Shown here one piece after another: positions 38,491 to 49,015 of a DNA stretch of 64,000 nucleotides (its first letter is position 1; each line of letters begins with the position of its first letter). The position numbers and the translations under genes were made by a program. Under the pieces are notes generated by a model. It ran no database searches, was not told the origin of the DNA, and saw nothing but the letters and a program-made list of their open reading frames with translations. The DNA is taken from assembly GCF_019655855.1 (NCBI RefSeq), contig NZ_BPFX01000017.1, positions 1-64,000 on the forward strand. Reading direction: 5' to 3'. Source of the stretch: Pseudomonas paralcaligenes. Its GTDB lineage: Bacteria; Pseudomonadota; Gammaproteobacteria; Pseudomonadales; Pseudomonadaceae.

Positions 38491-40326
38491 CTACTCGCTG
38501 TGCAAAGCCGCATAAATCGACTCCGCGAGCTTTTTACTGATACCCGGCGCCTTGGCGATCTCCTCGATGCTGGCGCGGTTCAGCTCCTGCAGCCCGCCGA
38601 AGTGCTTGAGCAGCTCCCGGCGGCGCTTGGGGCCGACGCCCGCCACCTCTTCCAGGCTGGACGTGCGCCGCGCCTTGCCACGCCGCGCCCGGTGGCCGGT
38701 GATGGCGAAGCGGTGGGCCTCGTCGCGGATCTGCTGGATCAGGTGCAGGGCCGGCGAGTCGGCCGGCAGGGTGAACTCGTGGTCCGCGTCGTTCAGGTAG
38801 AGGGTCTCCAGGCCCGGCTTGCGGGTCACACCCTTGGCCACGCCGAGCAGGATCAGCTCGGGCACGGCCAGTTCCTGCAGCACCTCTCGGGCCATGGCCA
38901 GCTGGCCCTTGCCGCCGTCCACCAGCAGGATGTCGGGCAGCTTGCCCTCGCCGTCCTTCAGCTTGCTGAAGCGCCGGGTCAGCGCCTGGTGCATGGCGGC
39001 GTAGTCGTCGCCGGCGGTGACGCCCTCGATGTTGTAGCGGCGGTAGTCGGACTTGAGCGGCCCTTCCGGTCCGAACACCACGCAGGAGGCGACGGTGGCC
39101 TCGCCGCTGGAGTGGCTGATGTCGTAGCACTCCAGGCGCTGCGGCGGCTCGTCCAGCGACAGCGCGTCGGCCAGCGCGTCGAAGCGGGCGGCCACGTGCT
39201 GACGGTTGGCCAGCCTCGCGCCCAGGGCCTGCTCGGCGTTGGTCACCGCCAGGTGCTGCCAGCGCGCGCGGGTACCGCGCACCCGGTGGCTGATGGCGAT
39301 CTCGCGGCCGCGTAGCTCGCCGATGGCCGTAGCCACTACGGGCAGGTCCTCGTGGGTGGTGTTGACGATCAGCTCGCCCGGCAGGTCGCGCTCGTGGCTG
39401 GACAGGTAGTACTGGGCGATGAACGCCGCCAGCACCGCGCCGCCCTCCTCCTCGATACCCACCTGGGGAAAGAAGTTCTTGCTGCCCAGCACCCGCCCGC
39501 CGCGCACGCTGATCAGGTGCACGCAGGCCCCGCCGGGGCTGACCATGGCCGCCACCACATCCACGTCGCCGTTGCCGCCTTCCATGCTCTGCTGGTCCTG
39601 CACCCGGCGCAGCACCGAGATCTGGTCGCGCAGTTCCGCGGCGCGCTCGAACTCCAGGTTCATCGCCGCCCGCTCCATCGAGGCGGAAAGCTCCTCGGCC
39701 AGCGCGTTGCTGCGCCCCTCGAGGAACATCACCGAGTGGCGCACGTCCTCGGCGTATTCCTCGGGCTCGACGAGGCCGACGCAGGGCCCCTTGCAGCGCT
39801 TGATCTGGTATTGCAGACACGGCCGGGTGCGGTTGCGGAAGTAGCTGTCCTCGCACTGGCGCACCTGGAAGGTCTTCTGCAGCAGGTTGAGGCTCTCGCG
39901 GATCGCCCCGGCGCTGGGATAGGGGCCGAAGTAGCGCCCCCTGTCCTTCTTCGCGCCCCGGTGGATGCCCAGGCGCGGGTAATCGGCGTCGGACAGCAGG
40001 ACGTAGGGATAGGATTTGTCGTCGCGTAGCAGGATGTTGTACGGCGGCCGCCACTGCTTGATCAGCGTCTGCTCCAGCAGCAGCGCCTCGGTCTCGTTGG
40101 CGACGATGGTGGTCTCGACCTGGGCGATGCGCCCGACCAGCGCTGCGGTCTTGGGCGCCAGGCCGCTCTTGCGGAAGTAGCTGGCCAGGCGCTTCTTCAG
40201 GTTGGACGCCTTGCCGACGTAGAGCAGCTTGCCCGCTTCGTCGAGCATCCGGTACACGCCCGGACGACCGCTGCAGGTGGCGAGGAATGCGCTGGGATCG
40301 AAGGGGGCGGCGGGCGGAGAAGTCAT
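38491..40326 (-). CDS. uvrC: Excinuclease ABC subunit C (UvrC)
   Basis: A 611-residue nucleotide-excision-repair nuclease that makes the 3' and 5' incisions around UvrB-marked lesions. The N-terminal GIY-YIG domain (residues ~15-100) shows GVYRMLD and [15 protein letters not shown] cysteine cluster follows ([26 protein letters not shown]). The UVR motif is near 205-240, the RNase H-like C-terminal nuclease has LVDGGKGQL, and paired helix-hairpin-helix motifs close the protein ([31 protein letters not shown]). The length is normal. It is placed between gacA and pgsA with 62- and 33-base gaps. Confidence 0.97.
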   Translation of the reverse strand: MTSPPAAPFDPSAFLATCSGRPGVYRMLDEAGKLLYVGKASNLKKRLASYFRKSGLAPKTAALVGRIAQVETTIVANETEALLLEQTLIKQWRPPYNILLRDDKSYPYVLLSDADYPRLGIHRGAKKDRGRYFGPYPSAGAIRESLNLLQKTFQVRQCEDSYFRNRTRPCLQYQIKRCKGPCVGLVEPEEYAEDVRHSVMFLEGRSNALAEELSASMERAAMNLEFERAAELRDQISVLRRVQDQQSMEGGNGDVDVVAAMVSPGGACVHLISVRGGRVLGSKNFFPQVGIEEEGGAVLAAFIAQYYLSSHERDLPGELIVNTTHEDLPVVATAIGELRGREIAISHRVRGTRARWQHLAVTNAEQALGARLANRQHVAARFDALADALSLDEPPQRLECYDISHSSGEATVASCVVFGPEGPLKSDYRRYNIEGVTAGDDYAAMHQALTRRFSKLKDGEGKLPDILLVDGGKGQLAMAREVLQELAVPELILLGVAKGVTRKPGLETLYLNDADHEFTLPADSPALHLIQQIRDEAHRFAITGHRARRGKARRTSSLEEVAGVGPKRRRELLKHFGGLQELNRASIEEIAKAPGISKKLAESIYAALHSE

Positions 40327-40388
40327 CGGGCTCGGCAGGAAGGCGAAGAGGACGCAGTTTACGCCCTCTTCAGCGGCCTGCCCAAGGC

Positions 40389-41033
40389 TCAGCCGACAGC
40401 ATCCACCATGCCGTGGCGCACGGCCAGCAGGGCCAGCTCCACGTCACTGGTGATGGAGAGCTTCTCGTAGATGCGGTAGCGGTAGGTATTCACCGTCTTC
40501 GGCGACAGGCAGAGCTTGTCGGAGATGGTCTGCACCTTCTGGCAGTTGGCGATCATCAGGGCGATCTGGATCTCGCGCTCGGACAGCAGGTCGAAGGGCG
40601 AGCCGCCGTTGTTGGGCTGGAAGGACTTCAGCGCCAGTTGCTGGGCGATCCGCGGGCTGAGGTAACGCTGGCCGGCGAAGGCCAGGCGGATGGCCTGGAC
40701 CATTTCCTCCAGCGCCGCGCCCTTGGTCAGGTAGCCGGCGGCGCCGGCCTGCAGCAGGCGGGTGGGAAACAGGTCGTCCTCGCAGGCGGTCACGGCGATC
40801 ACCTTGAGGTCGGGGTGGCTGCGCAGCAGCTTGCGGGTGGCTTCGAGGCCGCCGATGCCGGGCATCTTGACGTCCATCAGGACCACGTCCGGCTGTATCT
40901 CGCGCACCTTCTTCAGCGCCTGCTCGCCGGAGTAGGCCTGGCCGATCACCTGCACGCCCTCGATATCGGCCAGCATGCGGGTGATACCCGTTCTAACCAG
41001 ATCGTGGTCATCGACCACCAGCACCTTAATCAA
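40389..41033 (-). CDS. gacA: Global response regulator GacA
   Basis: A 214-residue response regulator of the LuxR/NarL class that, phosphorylated by GacS, activates small RNAs (rsmY/rsmZ) titrating RsmA. The receiver domain is at 1-120, with acidic pocket VVDDHD, phospho-acceptor Asp in [10 protein letters not shown] and lysine in GYLTKGA. The C-terminal helix-turn-helix has [16 protein letters not shown] and [19 protein letters not shown]. The start is the rare TTG at 41033 behind AGGTG; GacA proteins of Pseudomonas share this [15 protein letters not shown]-terminus and a TTG start is known for them. The gene heads the uvrC-pgsA-tRNA-Gly group. Gac signalling positively affects secondary metabolites, including pyoverdine in some species. 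Confidence 0.97.
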   Translation of the reverse strand: MIKVLVVDDHDLVRTGITRMLADIEGVQVIGQAYSGEQALKKVREIQPDVVLMDVKMPGIGGLEATRKLLRSHPDLKVIAVTACEDDLFPTRLLQAGAAGYLTKGAALEEMVQAIRLAFAGQRYLSPRIAQQLALKSFQPNNGGSPFDLLSEREIQIALMIANCQKVQTISDKLCLSPKTVNTYRYRIYEKLSITSDVELALLAVRHGMVDAVG

Positions 41034-41467
41034 GCGACACCTCGCTGTACCACACTACCTGCGCGATCACGGCAATCGACGAAAACCAGATTGGCGCATT
41101 TACGCCAAAAAGCAAACGTCAAAAAAACGTACCCAAGGCGGCCAAGGCCCGTAGCGACGGGGCCTGAAGGCCAGCGCCGCAAGTGCCGGATTCTACATGA
41201 AGTCAGGGGAATCAAAAGAAATACGGCCCCGGCCGGAGGTCGCCGGGTGTGCTGGTGCAGAGCCTCGTCCAAGGGTGCGGACACCGCGTCGAGCCAGCGT
41301 CGTGGCCCGTTGCCAGCAATCGGCTGGGCGCCGCCCCAGAGCGGGCCGCTCGGTTCACCGAATCGGCCGCCCGTCACCCTCCCACGAAGCCTGCCGAACG
41401 CCCCCGCCAGGCTGCGTCGCCCGGCCGGCACGGCGGCCGGAAAACCGACGACCGGCGTTGGCGCCGC
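41034..41467. other. 434-base intergenic region upstream of gacA
   Basis: No convincing gene. A 133-residue minus-strand open frame ending at 41030 is arginine-rich, lacks recognisable motifs and its TGA merely overlaps the gacA TTG. The gacA-proximal part (41040-41135) is relatively AT-rich with a run of seven A at 41114-41120, fitting a gacA promoter. A GC stem-loop (AGGCCC...GGGCCT) lies at about 41141-41167. Confidence 0.5.
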
Positions 41468-41746
41468 TCACCGGCCGGCGCGGGATTCGCGGATGTAGAA
41501 ACGGGCCTTCTCGGTGTTCTTGGTGCAACTCTCGTAGCCCTCGAACTGCTGTGAGGTCTTGGCCCCAGTCAGCAGGGTGAGCGCCTTCGAGTAGCTGACC
41601 GTGCCGGCGAAGCCTTCGGCCTTGGCCAGGTCCAGCTCGCGCCAGGCGATGTCCAGCTGCTCGGCGCAGCTCACCCGGTAGGCGGTCTTGGCCGCGCAAC
41701 CGGTCACAGCCACCAGCAATGCAGCCAGAAGGAGGATTTTCTTCAT
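41468..41746 (-). CDS. Small predicted lipoprotein (92 aa)
   Basis: A 92-residue protein with a lipoprotein signal peptide: MKKILLLAALLVAVTGC, with lipobox VTGC and the modified Cys at residue 17. The next residue is Ala, predicting outer-membrane sorting by the +2 rule. The mature part contains two more cysteines (SCAEQ, SCTKN) that may form a disulfide and a helical region (LDIAWRELDLAKAEGFAG). I do not recognise a named family. ATG 41746 follows AGAAC with moderate spacing. It is divergent from the patatin gene. Related small lipoproteins occur in Pseudomonas near core genes; the function is unknown. Confidence 0.75.
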   Translation of the reverse strand: MKKILLLAALLVAVTGCAAKTAYRVSCAEQLDIAWRELDLAKAEGFAGTVSYSKALTLLTGAKTSQQFEGYESCTKNTEKARFYIRESRAGR

Positions 41747-41879
41747 GTCGGTTCTCCGGGACGCTGAGTCTGTTTTGACGACAGCGTAGCGGCAAAGTGC
41801 CCGCTCCGAAGCGGCATCGCCACCCTGGCCCGGCCGCTCTGGAAAGCGTATGTTCGGGGAATCTTCGGGGGAAATCGCA

Positions 41880-42881
41880 ATGAGCAAGAAGGTGGCCCTG
41901 GTACTGGGCTCGGGCGGCGCGCGGGGCTACGCCCACATCGGTGTGATCGAGGAACTGGAGGCCCGCGGCTACGAGATCGGCTGCATCGCGGGCTGCTCCA
42001 TGGGTGCGGTGATCGGCGGCATCTATGCGGCCGGCAAGCTGGCCGAATACCGCGAATGGACGGAGAGCCTGGACTACCTCGATGTGCTGCGCCTGCTCGA
42101 CGTCAGCTTCCGCCTCGGCGCGATCCGTGGCGAGCGGGTGTTCGGCAAGATCCACGAGATCGTCGGCGAACTCGACATCGAGCAGTTGGCGATCCCCTAC
42201 ACCGCCGTCGCCACCGACCTCACCAACCAGCAGGAAATCTGGTTCCAGGAAGGCTGCCTGCACAAGGCCATGCGCGCCTCGGCGGCCATCCCCAGCCTGT
42301 TCACCCCGGTCACCCAGGGCTCGCGCATGCTGGTCGACGGCGGCCTGCTCAACCCCTTGCCGATCGTGCCGGTGGTGTCCAGCCACTGTGACCTGATCGT
42401 GGCTGTCAACCTCAACGCCCTGAACCAGAAGCAGTACCAGCTGCCGGTGATCGAACGCCCTGCCGCGATCAAGGGCAAGATCGACCAGCTGATGGGGTCA
42501 CTCGGCGCCAAGCTGTCGTTCCTGCGCCGCGACGAGGATGACATCGAACGGCTGGTCGAGCCCGAGGCGCCCAATCCCTGGCTGGACGACAGCCGCACGC
42601 CCAAGGCCGACGAAGAGGCCGCGCCCAAATCGGCCACTGGCTCGCGGGTGGTCGGCAACGTCGGCCCCGCCTCGCTGCTGGAGCTGGTCAACCAGAGCTT
42701 CGAGACCATGCAGACCTCGCTGGCTCAGTACAAGATCGCCGGCTATCCGCCGGACATCCTGATCAACGTGCCCAAGCGGGTGTGCCGCTTCTTCGACTTC
42801 CACAAGGCGCCGGAGCTGATCCAGCTCGGCCGGCAGATTGCCAGCGATACCCTGGACAAGTACGAGCGCGACCAGGGCTGA
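41880..42881 (+). CDS. Patatin-like phospholipase/esterase (RssA-like)
   Basis: A 333-residue cytoplasmic patatin-like hydrolase with a Ser-Asp dyad. The oxyanion motif is LGSGGARGYAHIG, the nucleophile is in GCSMGA (G-x-S-x-G), and the catalytic Asp is in DGGLLNPLP. The C-terminal third (from ~230) is acidic, less conserved and probably regulatory. ATG 41880 has GGGGGAA upstream; an upstream in-frame start at 41850 would add ten residues. It is convergent with kdpE only 6 bases apart with no terminator, so the transcripts must overlap. The substrate is unknown; family members act on phospholipids or acyl esters. Confidence 0.9.
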   Translation: MSKKVALVLGSGGARGYAHIGVIEELEARGYEIGCIAGCSMGAVIGGIYAAGKLAEYREWTESLDYLDVLRLLDVSFRLGAIRGERVFGKIHEIVGELDIEQLAIPYTAVATDLTNQQEIWFQEGCLHKAMRASAAIPSLFTPVTQGSRMLVDGGLLNPLPIVPVVSSHCDLIVAVNLNALNQKQYQLPVIERPAAIKGKIDQLMGSLGAKLSFLRRDEDDIERLVEPEAPNPWLDDSRTPKADEEAAPKSATGSRVVGNVGPASLLELVNQSFETMQTSLAQYKIAGYPPDILINVPKRVCRFFDFHKAPELIQLGRQIASDTLDKYERDQG

Positions 42882-42887
42882 GGCGAC

Positions 42888-43583
42888 TCAGGCCAGTTCC
42901 AGCAGGCGGTAGCCGACCCCCGCCTCGGTGACGATGAAGCGCGGCGCCGCCGGGTCGTCGCCGAGCTTCTGCCGCAGATGGCCGACCACCACCCGCAGGT
43001 AGTGGCTGTCCTCCACGTGGGTTGGCCCCCAGATGTCCTTGAGCAGCTGGCGCTGGGTCACCACCCGGCCCAGGTGGCGGGCGAGCGTGGCCAGCACCGC
43101 GTACTCCTTGCGGGTCAGCGCCACCTCGGCGCCATCCAGGCTGACCCGGCGATAGGCGAAGTCGACCCGCAGCGGGCCGCTGCACACCGCCGCCTCGCCG
43201 GGCTCGCCGGCGGCGCCCTGGCGCAGCAGCACGCGCACCCGGGCGAGGAACTCCTGGATGCCGAAGGGCTTGGTCACGTAGTCGTTGGCGCCGCCGTCCA
43301 GGGCCAGCACCTTCTCGCCCTCGCTGGCGCGCACCGAGAGCACCAGCACCGGCACGTGCGACCACTCGCGCAGTTCGCCGAGCACCCGCTGGCCGTCCTT
43401 GTCCGGCAGGCCGAGGTCGAGCACCACCAGGTCCGGGCGCTCCAGCGCTGCCAGGGCCAGGCCGTCGGCGCCGGTGCCGGCCTCCAGCACCCGGTAGCCC
43501 TGGGCACCGAGGCTGATGCGCAGGAACTTGCGGATCTGCGCCTCGTCGTCGATGACCAGGATGGTCGTTGCGTTGCTCGCCAT
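42888..43583 (-). CDS. kdpE: Potassium-responsive response regulator KdpE
   Basis: A 231-residue OmpR-type regulator activating kdpFABC when potassium is limiting. In the receiver, VIDDEAQI gives the acidic pair, the phospho-acceptor Asp is in LVVLDLGLPDKDG, the Thr/Ser position is in VLVLSVRA and the lysine is in VTKPFG. The winged-helix domain starts near 130 and ends with HYLRVVVGHLRQKLGDDPAAPRF, typical of KdpE. It lies 4 bases after kdpD at the 3' end of the kdp locus. The length is normal. Confidence 0.96.
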   Translation of the reverse strand: MASNATTILVIDDEAQIRKFLRISLGAQGYRVLEAGTGADGLALAALERPDLVVLDLGLPDKDGQRVLGELREWSHVPVLVLSVRASEGEKVLALDGGANDYVTKPFGIQEFLARVRVLLRQGAAGEPGEAAVCSGPLRVDFAYRRVSLDGAEVALTRKEYAVLATLARHLGRVVTQRQLLKDIWGPTHVEDSHYLRVVVGHLRQKLGDDPAAPRFIVTEAGVGYRLLELA

Positions 43584-43587
43584 CGCT

Positions 43588-46239
43588 CTACTCTTCCTCG
43601 AGCCGCGGTTGCGGATGCAACGGCAGGTGCAGGGTCAGGGTGGTGCCGCGACCGTCCAGGCCCTCACCCACCGTCACCCGTCCGCCATGGGCACCGACCA
43701 TGCCCTGGCAGATCGCCAGGCCCAGGCCGGTGCCCTGCCCGCCACGGTCGCCCCTAGCGGCGGTATAGAACATGTCGAAGATCTTTTCCCGCTCGACCTC
43801 GGGAATTCCCGGCCCCTGGTCGCTGACGGCGAAGCGCAGCTCGCCCTCGTCGCAGGCCACGCTCACCCGCAGGCGTCCCTGTACCGGCGAGAAGCGCGCG
43901 GCGTTCTCCAGCACGTTGACCAGCGCCTGTTCGATCAGCGCGGCGTGGGCATACAGCAGCGGCAGTTCGGCGGGCACCTGCAGCTCCAGCTGCAGCGGCG
44001 CCAGCACCGGGCGCAGGCGCTGCACCGCGCTGGCGACGATGTCCGCCGGCGCCACCCAGTCGCGGGCCAGCGTGAGGCCGCCGTGGCCCAGGCGGGTCAT
44101 GTCCAGCAGGTTCTGGATGTAGCGGTCCAGGCGCTCGGCCTCGTCGCGGGTACCTTCGAGCAGCTCGCGGCGGTCGGCCAGGGGAATCTGCTCGCCGAGG
44201 GCCAGCAGGCTGTCGATGGAGCCGCGCATGGCGGTCAGCGGCGTGCGCAGGTCGTGGGACACCGAGGCCAGCAGCGCGCTGCGCAGTTCCTCGGTCTGGC
44301 CGTGCAGGCGCGCGGCTTCCAGGTCGGCCGCCAGCTGGGCGCGCTCCAGGGCCTGGGCCAGAGGCTGGCCGAGGGCGGCGATCAGCCGGCGCCGCTCCGG
44401 GCTCAACGGTCGTTCGTCCTTCGGCGCCACGCCGAGCAAGGCCAGCGGCCCCTCCTCGCCAGCCAGCGGCCACCACCACCAGCGCCCGCCCGGCAGCGTG
44501 CCGGTGCCGAGCCCCGACGGTTGCAGATGCTGCCAGGACCAGTCGGCGGCGGCCCGTTCCTGTTCGTTGAGCAGGCGCTGCACGCCGGCCTCGACCTTCC
44601 ACACGCCGTCGCGGTCCCGCGACTGCAGGCTGATGTCGAGTTCCTGCCACAGGCCAAACTGCTGCAGCGCGGCGGAGAACACCGCCTGGCGGTCGGTGGC
44701 CACGGTCAGCTTGCGCGACAGATCGAGCAGCGCCGTGGTCTCCGCCTGGGTCTGGCGCAGGGCCTGCAACTGGCGACGCTGGCGGCTGGCCAGGTTGCCG
44801 GTCAGGCCGGCCATCAGCAGGAAGAACAGCAGGGTCAGCACGTCCTGCTGGCGGGCGATCTTCAGCGACAGCAGCGGCTCGATGAACAGCAGGTTGTAGG
44901 CCAGGAACGACAGGCCGGCACAGAGCAGCGCCGGGCCCAGGGAGCTGCGCACCGCCACCACCAGCACGGCGGCGAGGAAGACCAGCGAGATGTTCGGCAA
45001 CTGGACGAAACGCGCCAGGCCCAGCGCCGCGCTGCTGGCCATGAGGGTCGCCAGCACGGCCACGAGGTAGTCGCGCCACGCCAGCGGCATCCGCCGCCGC
45101 GGCCTGGCCGGTTCCAGCTCCGCCTCGGTGTCCAGCACGCTGATCTCCAGGCCCTCGTCGGCGGCCAGCAGGCGCTCGGCCAGGCCTCGGCCGAAACGCC
45201 AGCGGCGACGCAGGCGCTGGCGGCTGCGGCCGACCAGGATCAGGCTGGCGCGGCGCTCGCGGGCGTGGGCCACCAGGGTGCTGGCGACTTCGCCGGCGCG
45301 CAGGTCGACCACTTCGCCGCCGAGGCGCTCGGCCAGTTGCTGGGCCGCCTGCAGGTTGCCCAACCGCGCCTCGTCGCGCGGGCCACCGGTGTCCACATGC
45401 ACTACCGACCAGGGCAGATGGCGGCGCTCGGCAACACGGCAGGCGTGACGCACCAGGCGCTCGGCCTGGCCGTCGCCGTCGATGCCCACCAGCAGGCGGC
45501 CACGCACGGTCGGCGCGTCCAGCCCCTGCTGGCGGTAGCCACGGTTGAGGTCGGCGTCGACCCGCGCTGCCGCGGTTTGCATCGCCAGCTCGCGCAGGGC
45601 GGTGAGGTTGGTCTGCGAGAAGAACGCATCGATGGCGGCGCGGGCCTGCTCCGGCACGTAGACCTTGCCGTCGCGCAGGCGCTCCAGCAGTTCGCGCGGC
45701 GGCAGGTCGATCAGCAGGATTTCGTCGGCCTCCTGCAGCACCCAGTCCGGCAGGGTCTCGCGCACCTGCACGCCGGTGATGTCGCGGACCTGGTCGTTGA
45801 GTGCCTCGAGGTGCTGGACGTTGACCGTGGTGTAGACGTCGATGCCGGCGCCGAGCAGTTCCTGCACATCCTGCCAGCGCTTGGCATGGCGGCTGCCGGG
45901 GGCGTTGCTGTGGGCCAGCTCGTCCACCAGGACCAGCCGCGGCGGCCTGGCCAGGATGGCGTCCAGGTCCATCTCCTCCAGCGGCCGCTCGCGGTACTCG
46001 ATGCGCCTGAGCGGCTGCTGCGGCAGGCCGGCGAGCATCGCTTCGGTCTCCGCGCGACCGTGGGTCTCGACCACCCCGACCCGCAGGTCGACACCCTGGC
46101 GCAGCCGGGCCTGGGCTGCCTGCAGCATGGCGTAGGTCTTGCCCACGCCGGGCGCCGCGCCGAGGAACACCTTCAGCCGGCCGCGCCCTTCGCGGGGCAT
46201 CCCGGCCAGCAGCGCATCGGCGCGTACCGCGTCACTCAT
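43588..46239 (-). CDS. kdpD: Sensor histidine kinase KdpD
   Basis: An 883-residue sensor kinase. The N-terminal KdpD domain has the Walker A motif [13 protein letters not shown] and Walker B-like [18 protein letters not shown] universal-stress-protein-like domain sits at ~245-370, four closely spaced membrane helices at ~395-490 ([31 protein letters not shown]), then a GAF-like region. The kinase core has phospho-acceptor His in [18 protein letters not shown]-box [11 protein letters not shown] and G-boxes DQGPGIP and [11 protein letters not shown] 46239 overlaps the kdpC stop as ATGA. A longer open frame upstream merely runs through kdpC in another frame. Confidence 0.96.
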   Translation of the reverse strand: MSDAVRADALLAGMPREGRGRLKVFLGAAPGVGKTYAMLQAAQARLRQGVDLRVGVVETHGRAETEAMLAGLPQQPLRRIEYRERPLEEMDLDAILARPPRLVLVDELAHSNAPGSRHAKRWQDVQELLGAGIDVYTTVNVQHLEALNDQVRDITGVQVRETLPDWVLQEADEILLIDLPPRELLERLRDGKVYVPEQARAAIDAFFSQTNLTALRELAMQTAAARVDADLNRGYRQQGLDAPTVRGRLLVGIDGDGQAERLVRHACRVAERRHLPWSVVHVDTGGPRDEARLGNLQAAQQLAERLGGEVVDLRAGEVASTLVAHARERRASLILVGRSRQRLRRRWRFGRGLAERLLAADEGLEISVLDTEAELEPARPRRRMPLAWRDYLVAVLATLMASSAALGLARFVQLPNISLVFLAAVLVVAVRSSLGPALLCAGLSFLAYNLLFIEPLLSLKIARQQDVLTLLFFLLMAGLTGNLASRQRRQLQALRQTQAETTALLDLSRKLTVATDRQAVFSAALQQFGLWQELDISLQSRDRDGVWKVEAGVQRLLNEQERAAADWSWQHLQPSGLGTGTLPGGRWWWWPLAGEEGPLALLGVAPKDERPLSPERRRLIAALGQPLAQALERAQLAADLEAARLHGQTEELRSALLASVSHDLRTPLTAMRGSIDSLLALGEQIPLADRRELLEGTRDEAERLDRYIQNLLDMTRLGHGGLTLARDWVAPADIVASAVQRLRPVLAPLQLELQVPAELPLLYAHAALIEQALVNVLENAARFSPVQGRLRVSVACDEGELRFAVSDQGPGIPEVEREKIFDMFYTAARGDRGGQGTGLGLAICQGMVGAHGGRVTVGEGLDGRGTTLTLHLPLHPQPRLEEE

Positions 46240-46811
46240 GGAGCATTCTCGTTGCGGACGGAGGCGCGATTGTCCGCCAGCGCCAGGTTCAGCGCCAGCA
46301 CGTTGACCACGTCGGGGCCGACCAGCGAGCGCTCGGTGTACCGCTCGATCAGCCGTTCCAGGCTGTCGACCGGCAGGCGACGGGCGGCGGCGATGCGCGC
46401 CACCTGCCAGCGCGCGGCGGCCGGCGACAGGTGCGGGTCGAGGCCGCTGGCCGAGGTGGTGACCAGCTCCAGCGGCACTGGAGCGCCACCCTCGCCCACC
46501 AGACGCTGCGCATCCTTGGCGATGCGCTCGGCCAGGGCCGGATTGCTCTGCGCCAGGTTGCTGGCGCCGCTGGCGACGGTGGCGAAGCCGCCAGCCGAGG
46601 GGCGCGGCTGGAACCACTCGGTGCCCTCGAAGTTCTGCGCCAACAGCGAACTCCCCAGCAGTTGGCCCGCTTCGTTGCGCAACAGGCTGCCGTTGGCCTG
46701 CTCGGGGAAGGCCACCTGGGCCACGGTGGTGACCAGCAGCGGATAGGCTACGCCGGTGATCAGGGTCATCAGGCCGAGGATGCCGAGGGCCGGACGGAGT
46801 TGCTTGAGCAT
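46236..46811 (-). CDS. kdpC: Potassium-transporting ATPase subunit KdpC
   Basis: A 191-residue accessory subunit of the Kdp K+-ATPase. One N-terminal membrane helix ([23 protein letters not shown]) anchors a periplasmic domain. Family blocks [29 protein letters not shown] and the terminal LNLALA are present. It stabilises the KdpA-KdpB complex and affects ion affinity. The ATGA overlap couples it to kdpD. It is separated from kdpB by 146 bases containing an inverted repeat, an unusually large gap for this operon. Confidence 0.96.
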   Translation of the reverse strand: MLKQLRPALGILGLMTLITGVAYPLLVTTVAQVAFPEQANGSLLRNEAGQLLGSSLLAQNFEGTEWFQPRPSAGGFATVASGASNLAQSNPALAERIAKDAQRLVGEGGAPVPLELVTTSASGLDPHLSPAAARWQVARIAAARRLPVDSLERLIERYTERSLVGPDVVNVLALNLALADNRASVRNENAP

Positions 46812-46834
46812 GATAGTTCTCCAGATTCGTTATT

Positions 46835-46947
46835 CCCCTCTCCCTCTGGGAGAGGGGCCAGGGGTGAGGGAGTCTCGGGCAACGTCCCCTCACCCTACGC
46901 GGGTCGCCCTACGCGGGCCGCCCCAACCCTCTCCCAGAGGGAGAGGG
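46835..46947. repeat. Nested palindromic repeat between kdpC and kdpB
   Basis: The outer hairpins CCCCTCTCCC-TCT-GGGAGAGGGG (46835-46857) and CCCTCTCCC-AGA-GGGAGAGGG (46927-46947) are inverted copies of each other. Inner arms GGGGTGAGGG (46861-46870) and CCCCTCACCC (46886-46895) also pair. A 14-base unit CCCTACGCGGG(T/C)CG occurs twice in tandem at 46893-46920. This is a REP/MITE-like dispersed-repeat architecture. Confidence 0.85.
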
Positions 46948-46957
46948 CGTTGAAGCG

Positions 46958-49006
46958 CTACACCAGCCCCACGGCCACCAGCAGCAGGTCGATCAGCTTG
47001 ATCCCGACGAAGGGCGCGAGGATACCGCCCAGGCCGTAGATCAGCAGGTTGCGCCGCAGCAGGCTGGCCGCATCCGCGGCCTGCACGCGCACGCCGCGCA
47101 GGGCCAGGGGGATCAGCGCGACGATGATCAGCGCGTTGAACACGATGGCCGAGAGGATGGCGCTCTGCGGGCTGTGCAGTTGCATGAGGTTGAGCGCACC
47201 GAGCTGCGGATAGATGCCGGCGAACAGCGCCGGCAGGATGGCGAAGTACTTGGCCACGTCGTTGGCCACCGAGAAGGTGGTCAGCGCGCCGCGGGTCACC
47301 AGCAGCTCCTTGCCCACCTGCACCACGTCCAGCAGCTTGGTCGGGTCGCTGTCCAGGTCGACCAGGTTGGCGGCCTCGCGGGCGGCCTGGGTGCCGTCGT
47401 TCATCGCCAGGCCCACGTCGGCCTGGGCCAGCGCCGGTGCATCGTTGGCGCCGTCGCCACACATGGCCACCAGCTTGCCGTCGGCCTGCTCGCTACGGAT
47501 GCGCTGCAACTTCTTCTCCGGCGTGGCCTCGGCGATCACATCATCCACGCCTGCCTCAGCGGCGATGGCGGCGGCGGTCAGCGGGTTGTCGCCGGTCACC
47601 ATCACGGTGCGGATGCCCAGCTGGCGCAGCTCGGCAAAGCGTTCGCGGATGCCCGGCTTGACCACGTCCTTGAGGTGGATGGCGCCGAGCAGGCGCTGGT
47701 CGCCGGCCACCAATAGGGGCGTGCCGCCGCTCTGGGCGATCTTGTCGACCTCGCGGGACAGCGGCTCGGGCATCTCCGCGCGGCTCATGCCGAGGTACCG
47801 CAGCACCGCATCCACCGCGCCCTTGCGGAAGCTGCGGCCGTTCCAGTCGGCACCCGACAGGCGCGTCTCGGCGCTGAAGGCGATGCCGCGCACCGCGCCG
47901 CGCTCCGGCACCTCCACCGGGCTAAGGGCGCGCAGGTACTCGACGATGGACTTGCCCTCGGCCGTGTCGTCGGCCAGCGAGGCCAGCAGCGCCGCCTCGG
48001 CCAGGTCGCGGCCGTCGACGTCCGGCGCCTTGACCAGCGCGCTGCAGCGGCGGTTGCCGAAGGTGATGGTGCCGGTCTTGTCCAGCAACAGGGTGTGCAC
48101 GTCCCCCGCCGCCTCCACCGCGCGGCCGGACTTGGCGATCACGTTGAGGCGCACCAGGCGGTCCATGCCGGCGATGCCGATGGCCGAGAGCAGGCCGCCG
48201 ATGGTGGTCGGGATCAGCGTCACCAGCAGAGCCACCAGGTACACCAGCGGCAGGTCGCCGCCGGCATGCCGGGCGAACGGCTGCAGGGTGGCGACCACCA
48301 GCAGGAATATCAGGGTCAGGCCGATCAGCAGGATGTCCAGCGCCACCTCGTTCGGCGTCTTCTGCCGCTTTGCGCCTTCGACCAGGGCGATCATCCGGTC
48401 CAGGGTCGACTCGCCGGGGTTGGCGGTGATCCGCACCAGCAGCCAGTCGGACACCACCCGGGTGTTGCCGGTGACCGCCGAGCGGTCGCCGCCGGACTCG
48501 CGGATCACCGGCGCCGACTCGCCGGTGATGGCCGCCTCGTTGACCGCGGCGATGCCTTCGATCACTTCGCCGTCGCCGGGAATCAGTTCGCCGGCCTCGA
48601 CGCGCACGACATCACCCTTGCGCAACTGGCTGGCGGCCACCGCCTGGAACTGCTCGCCGACCTTGCGCCGCGCGGCCAGGCCCTGGCTGCCGGCCTTGAG
48701 GCTGTCGGCGCGGGCCTTGCCGCGCCCCTCGGCCAGGGCCTCGGCGAAGTTGGCGAAGAGCACGGTGAACCACAGCCACAGGGCGATCTGCACGGCCAGG
48801 CCGACACTGACCGCTGGGTTGGGGATGAAGCACAGCACGGTGGTGAGGATGGCGGTCAGCTCGACCACCAGCATCACCGGAGCCCGCTTGAGCTGGCGCG
48901 GATCGAGCTTGACGAAGGCCTGCTTCAGCGCCGGTCGCCACAGCGCCTGGAAGCTGGTCCTGGAGGTTTGCGCACCGTTCAGCACGCGAGTGGGGGCATT
49001 CATCAT
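46958..49006 (-). CDS. kdpB: Potassium-transporting ATPase subunit KdpB
   Basis: A 682-residue P-type ATPase catalytic subunit energising K+ uptake. The phosphorylation motif is LLLDKTGTI, the actuator motif [11 protein letters not shown] (TGES, whose Ser is the inhibitory phosphosite in E. coli KdpB), the nucleotide domain [15 protein letters not shown] and the hinge [17 protein letters not shown]. There are about seven membrane helices. ATG 49006 has AAGGGAG upstream; a second ATG follows directly. It is 9 bases after kdpA. Confidence 0.97.
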   Translation of the reverse strand: MMNAPTRVLNGAQTSRTSFQALWRPALKQAFVKLDPRQLKRAPVMLVVELTAILTTVLCFIPNPAVSVGLAVQIALWLWFTVLFANFAEALAEGRGKARADSLKAGSQGLAARRKVGEQFQAVAASQLRKGDVVRVEAGELIPGDGEVIEGIAAVNEAAITGESAPVIRESGGDRSAVTGNTRVVSDWLLVRITANPGESTLDRMIALVEGAKRQKTPNEVALDILLIGLTLIFLLVVATLQPFARHAGGDLPLVYLVALLVTLIPTTIGGLLSAIGIAGMDRLVRLNVIAKSGRAVEAAGDVHTLLLDKTGTITFGNRRCSALVKAPDVDGRDLAEAALLASLADDTAEGKSIVEYLRALSPVEVPERGAVRGIAFSAETRLSGADWNGRSFRKGAVDAVLRYLGMSRAEMPEPLSREVDKIAQSGGTPLLVAGDQRLLGAIHLKDVVKPGIRERFAELRQLGIRTVMVTGDNPLTAAAIAAEAGVDDVIAEATPEKKLQRIRSEQADGKLVAMCGDGANDAPALAQADVGLAMNDGTQAAREAANLVDLDSDPTKLLDVVQVGKELLVTRGALTTFSVANDVAKYFAILPALFAGIYPQLGALNLMQLHSPQSAILSAIVFNALIIVALIPLALRGVRVQAADAASLLRRNLLIYGLGGILAPFVGIKLIDLLLVAVGLV

Positions 49007-49015
49007 GGTTCTCCC

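Noticed and set aside
41030..41431. 133-residue frame ending at the gacA start
   Set aside because: Arginine- and glycine-rich, no ribosome site or motif. The overlap of its TGA with the gacA TTG appears accidental.
43588..46893. 1101-residue reading of KdpD
   Set aside because: The extra N-terminus is kdpC and repeat sequence in another frame; the ATG at 46239 overlapping the kdpC stop is the proper start.
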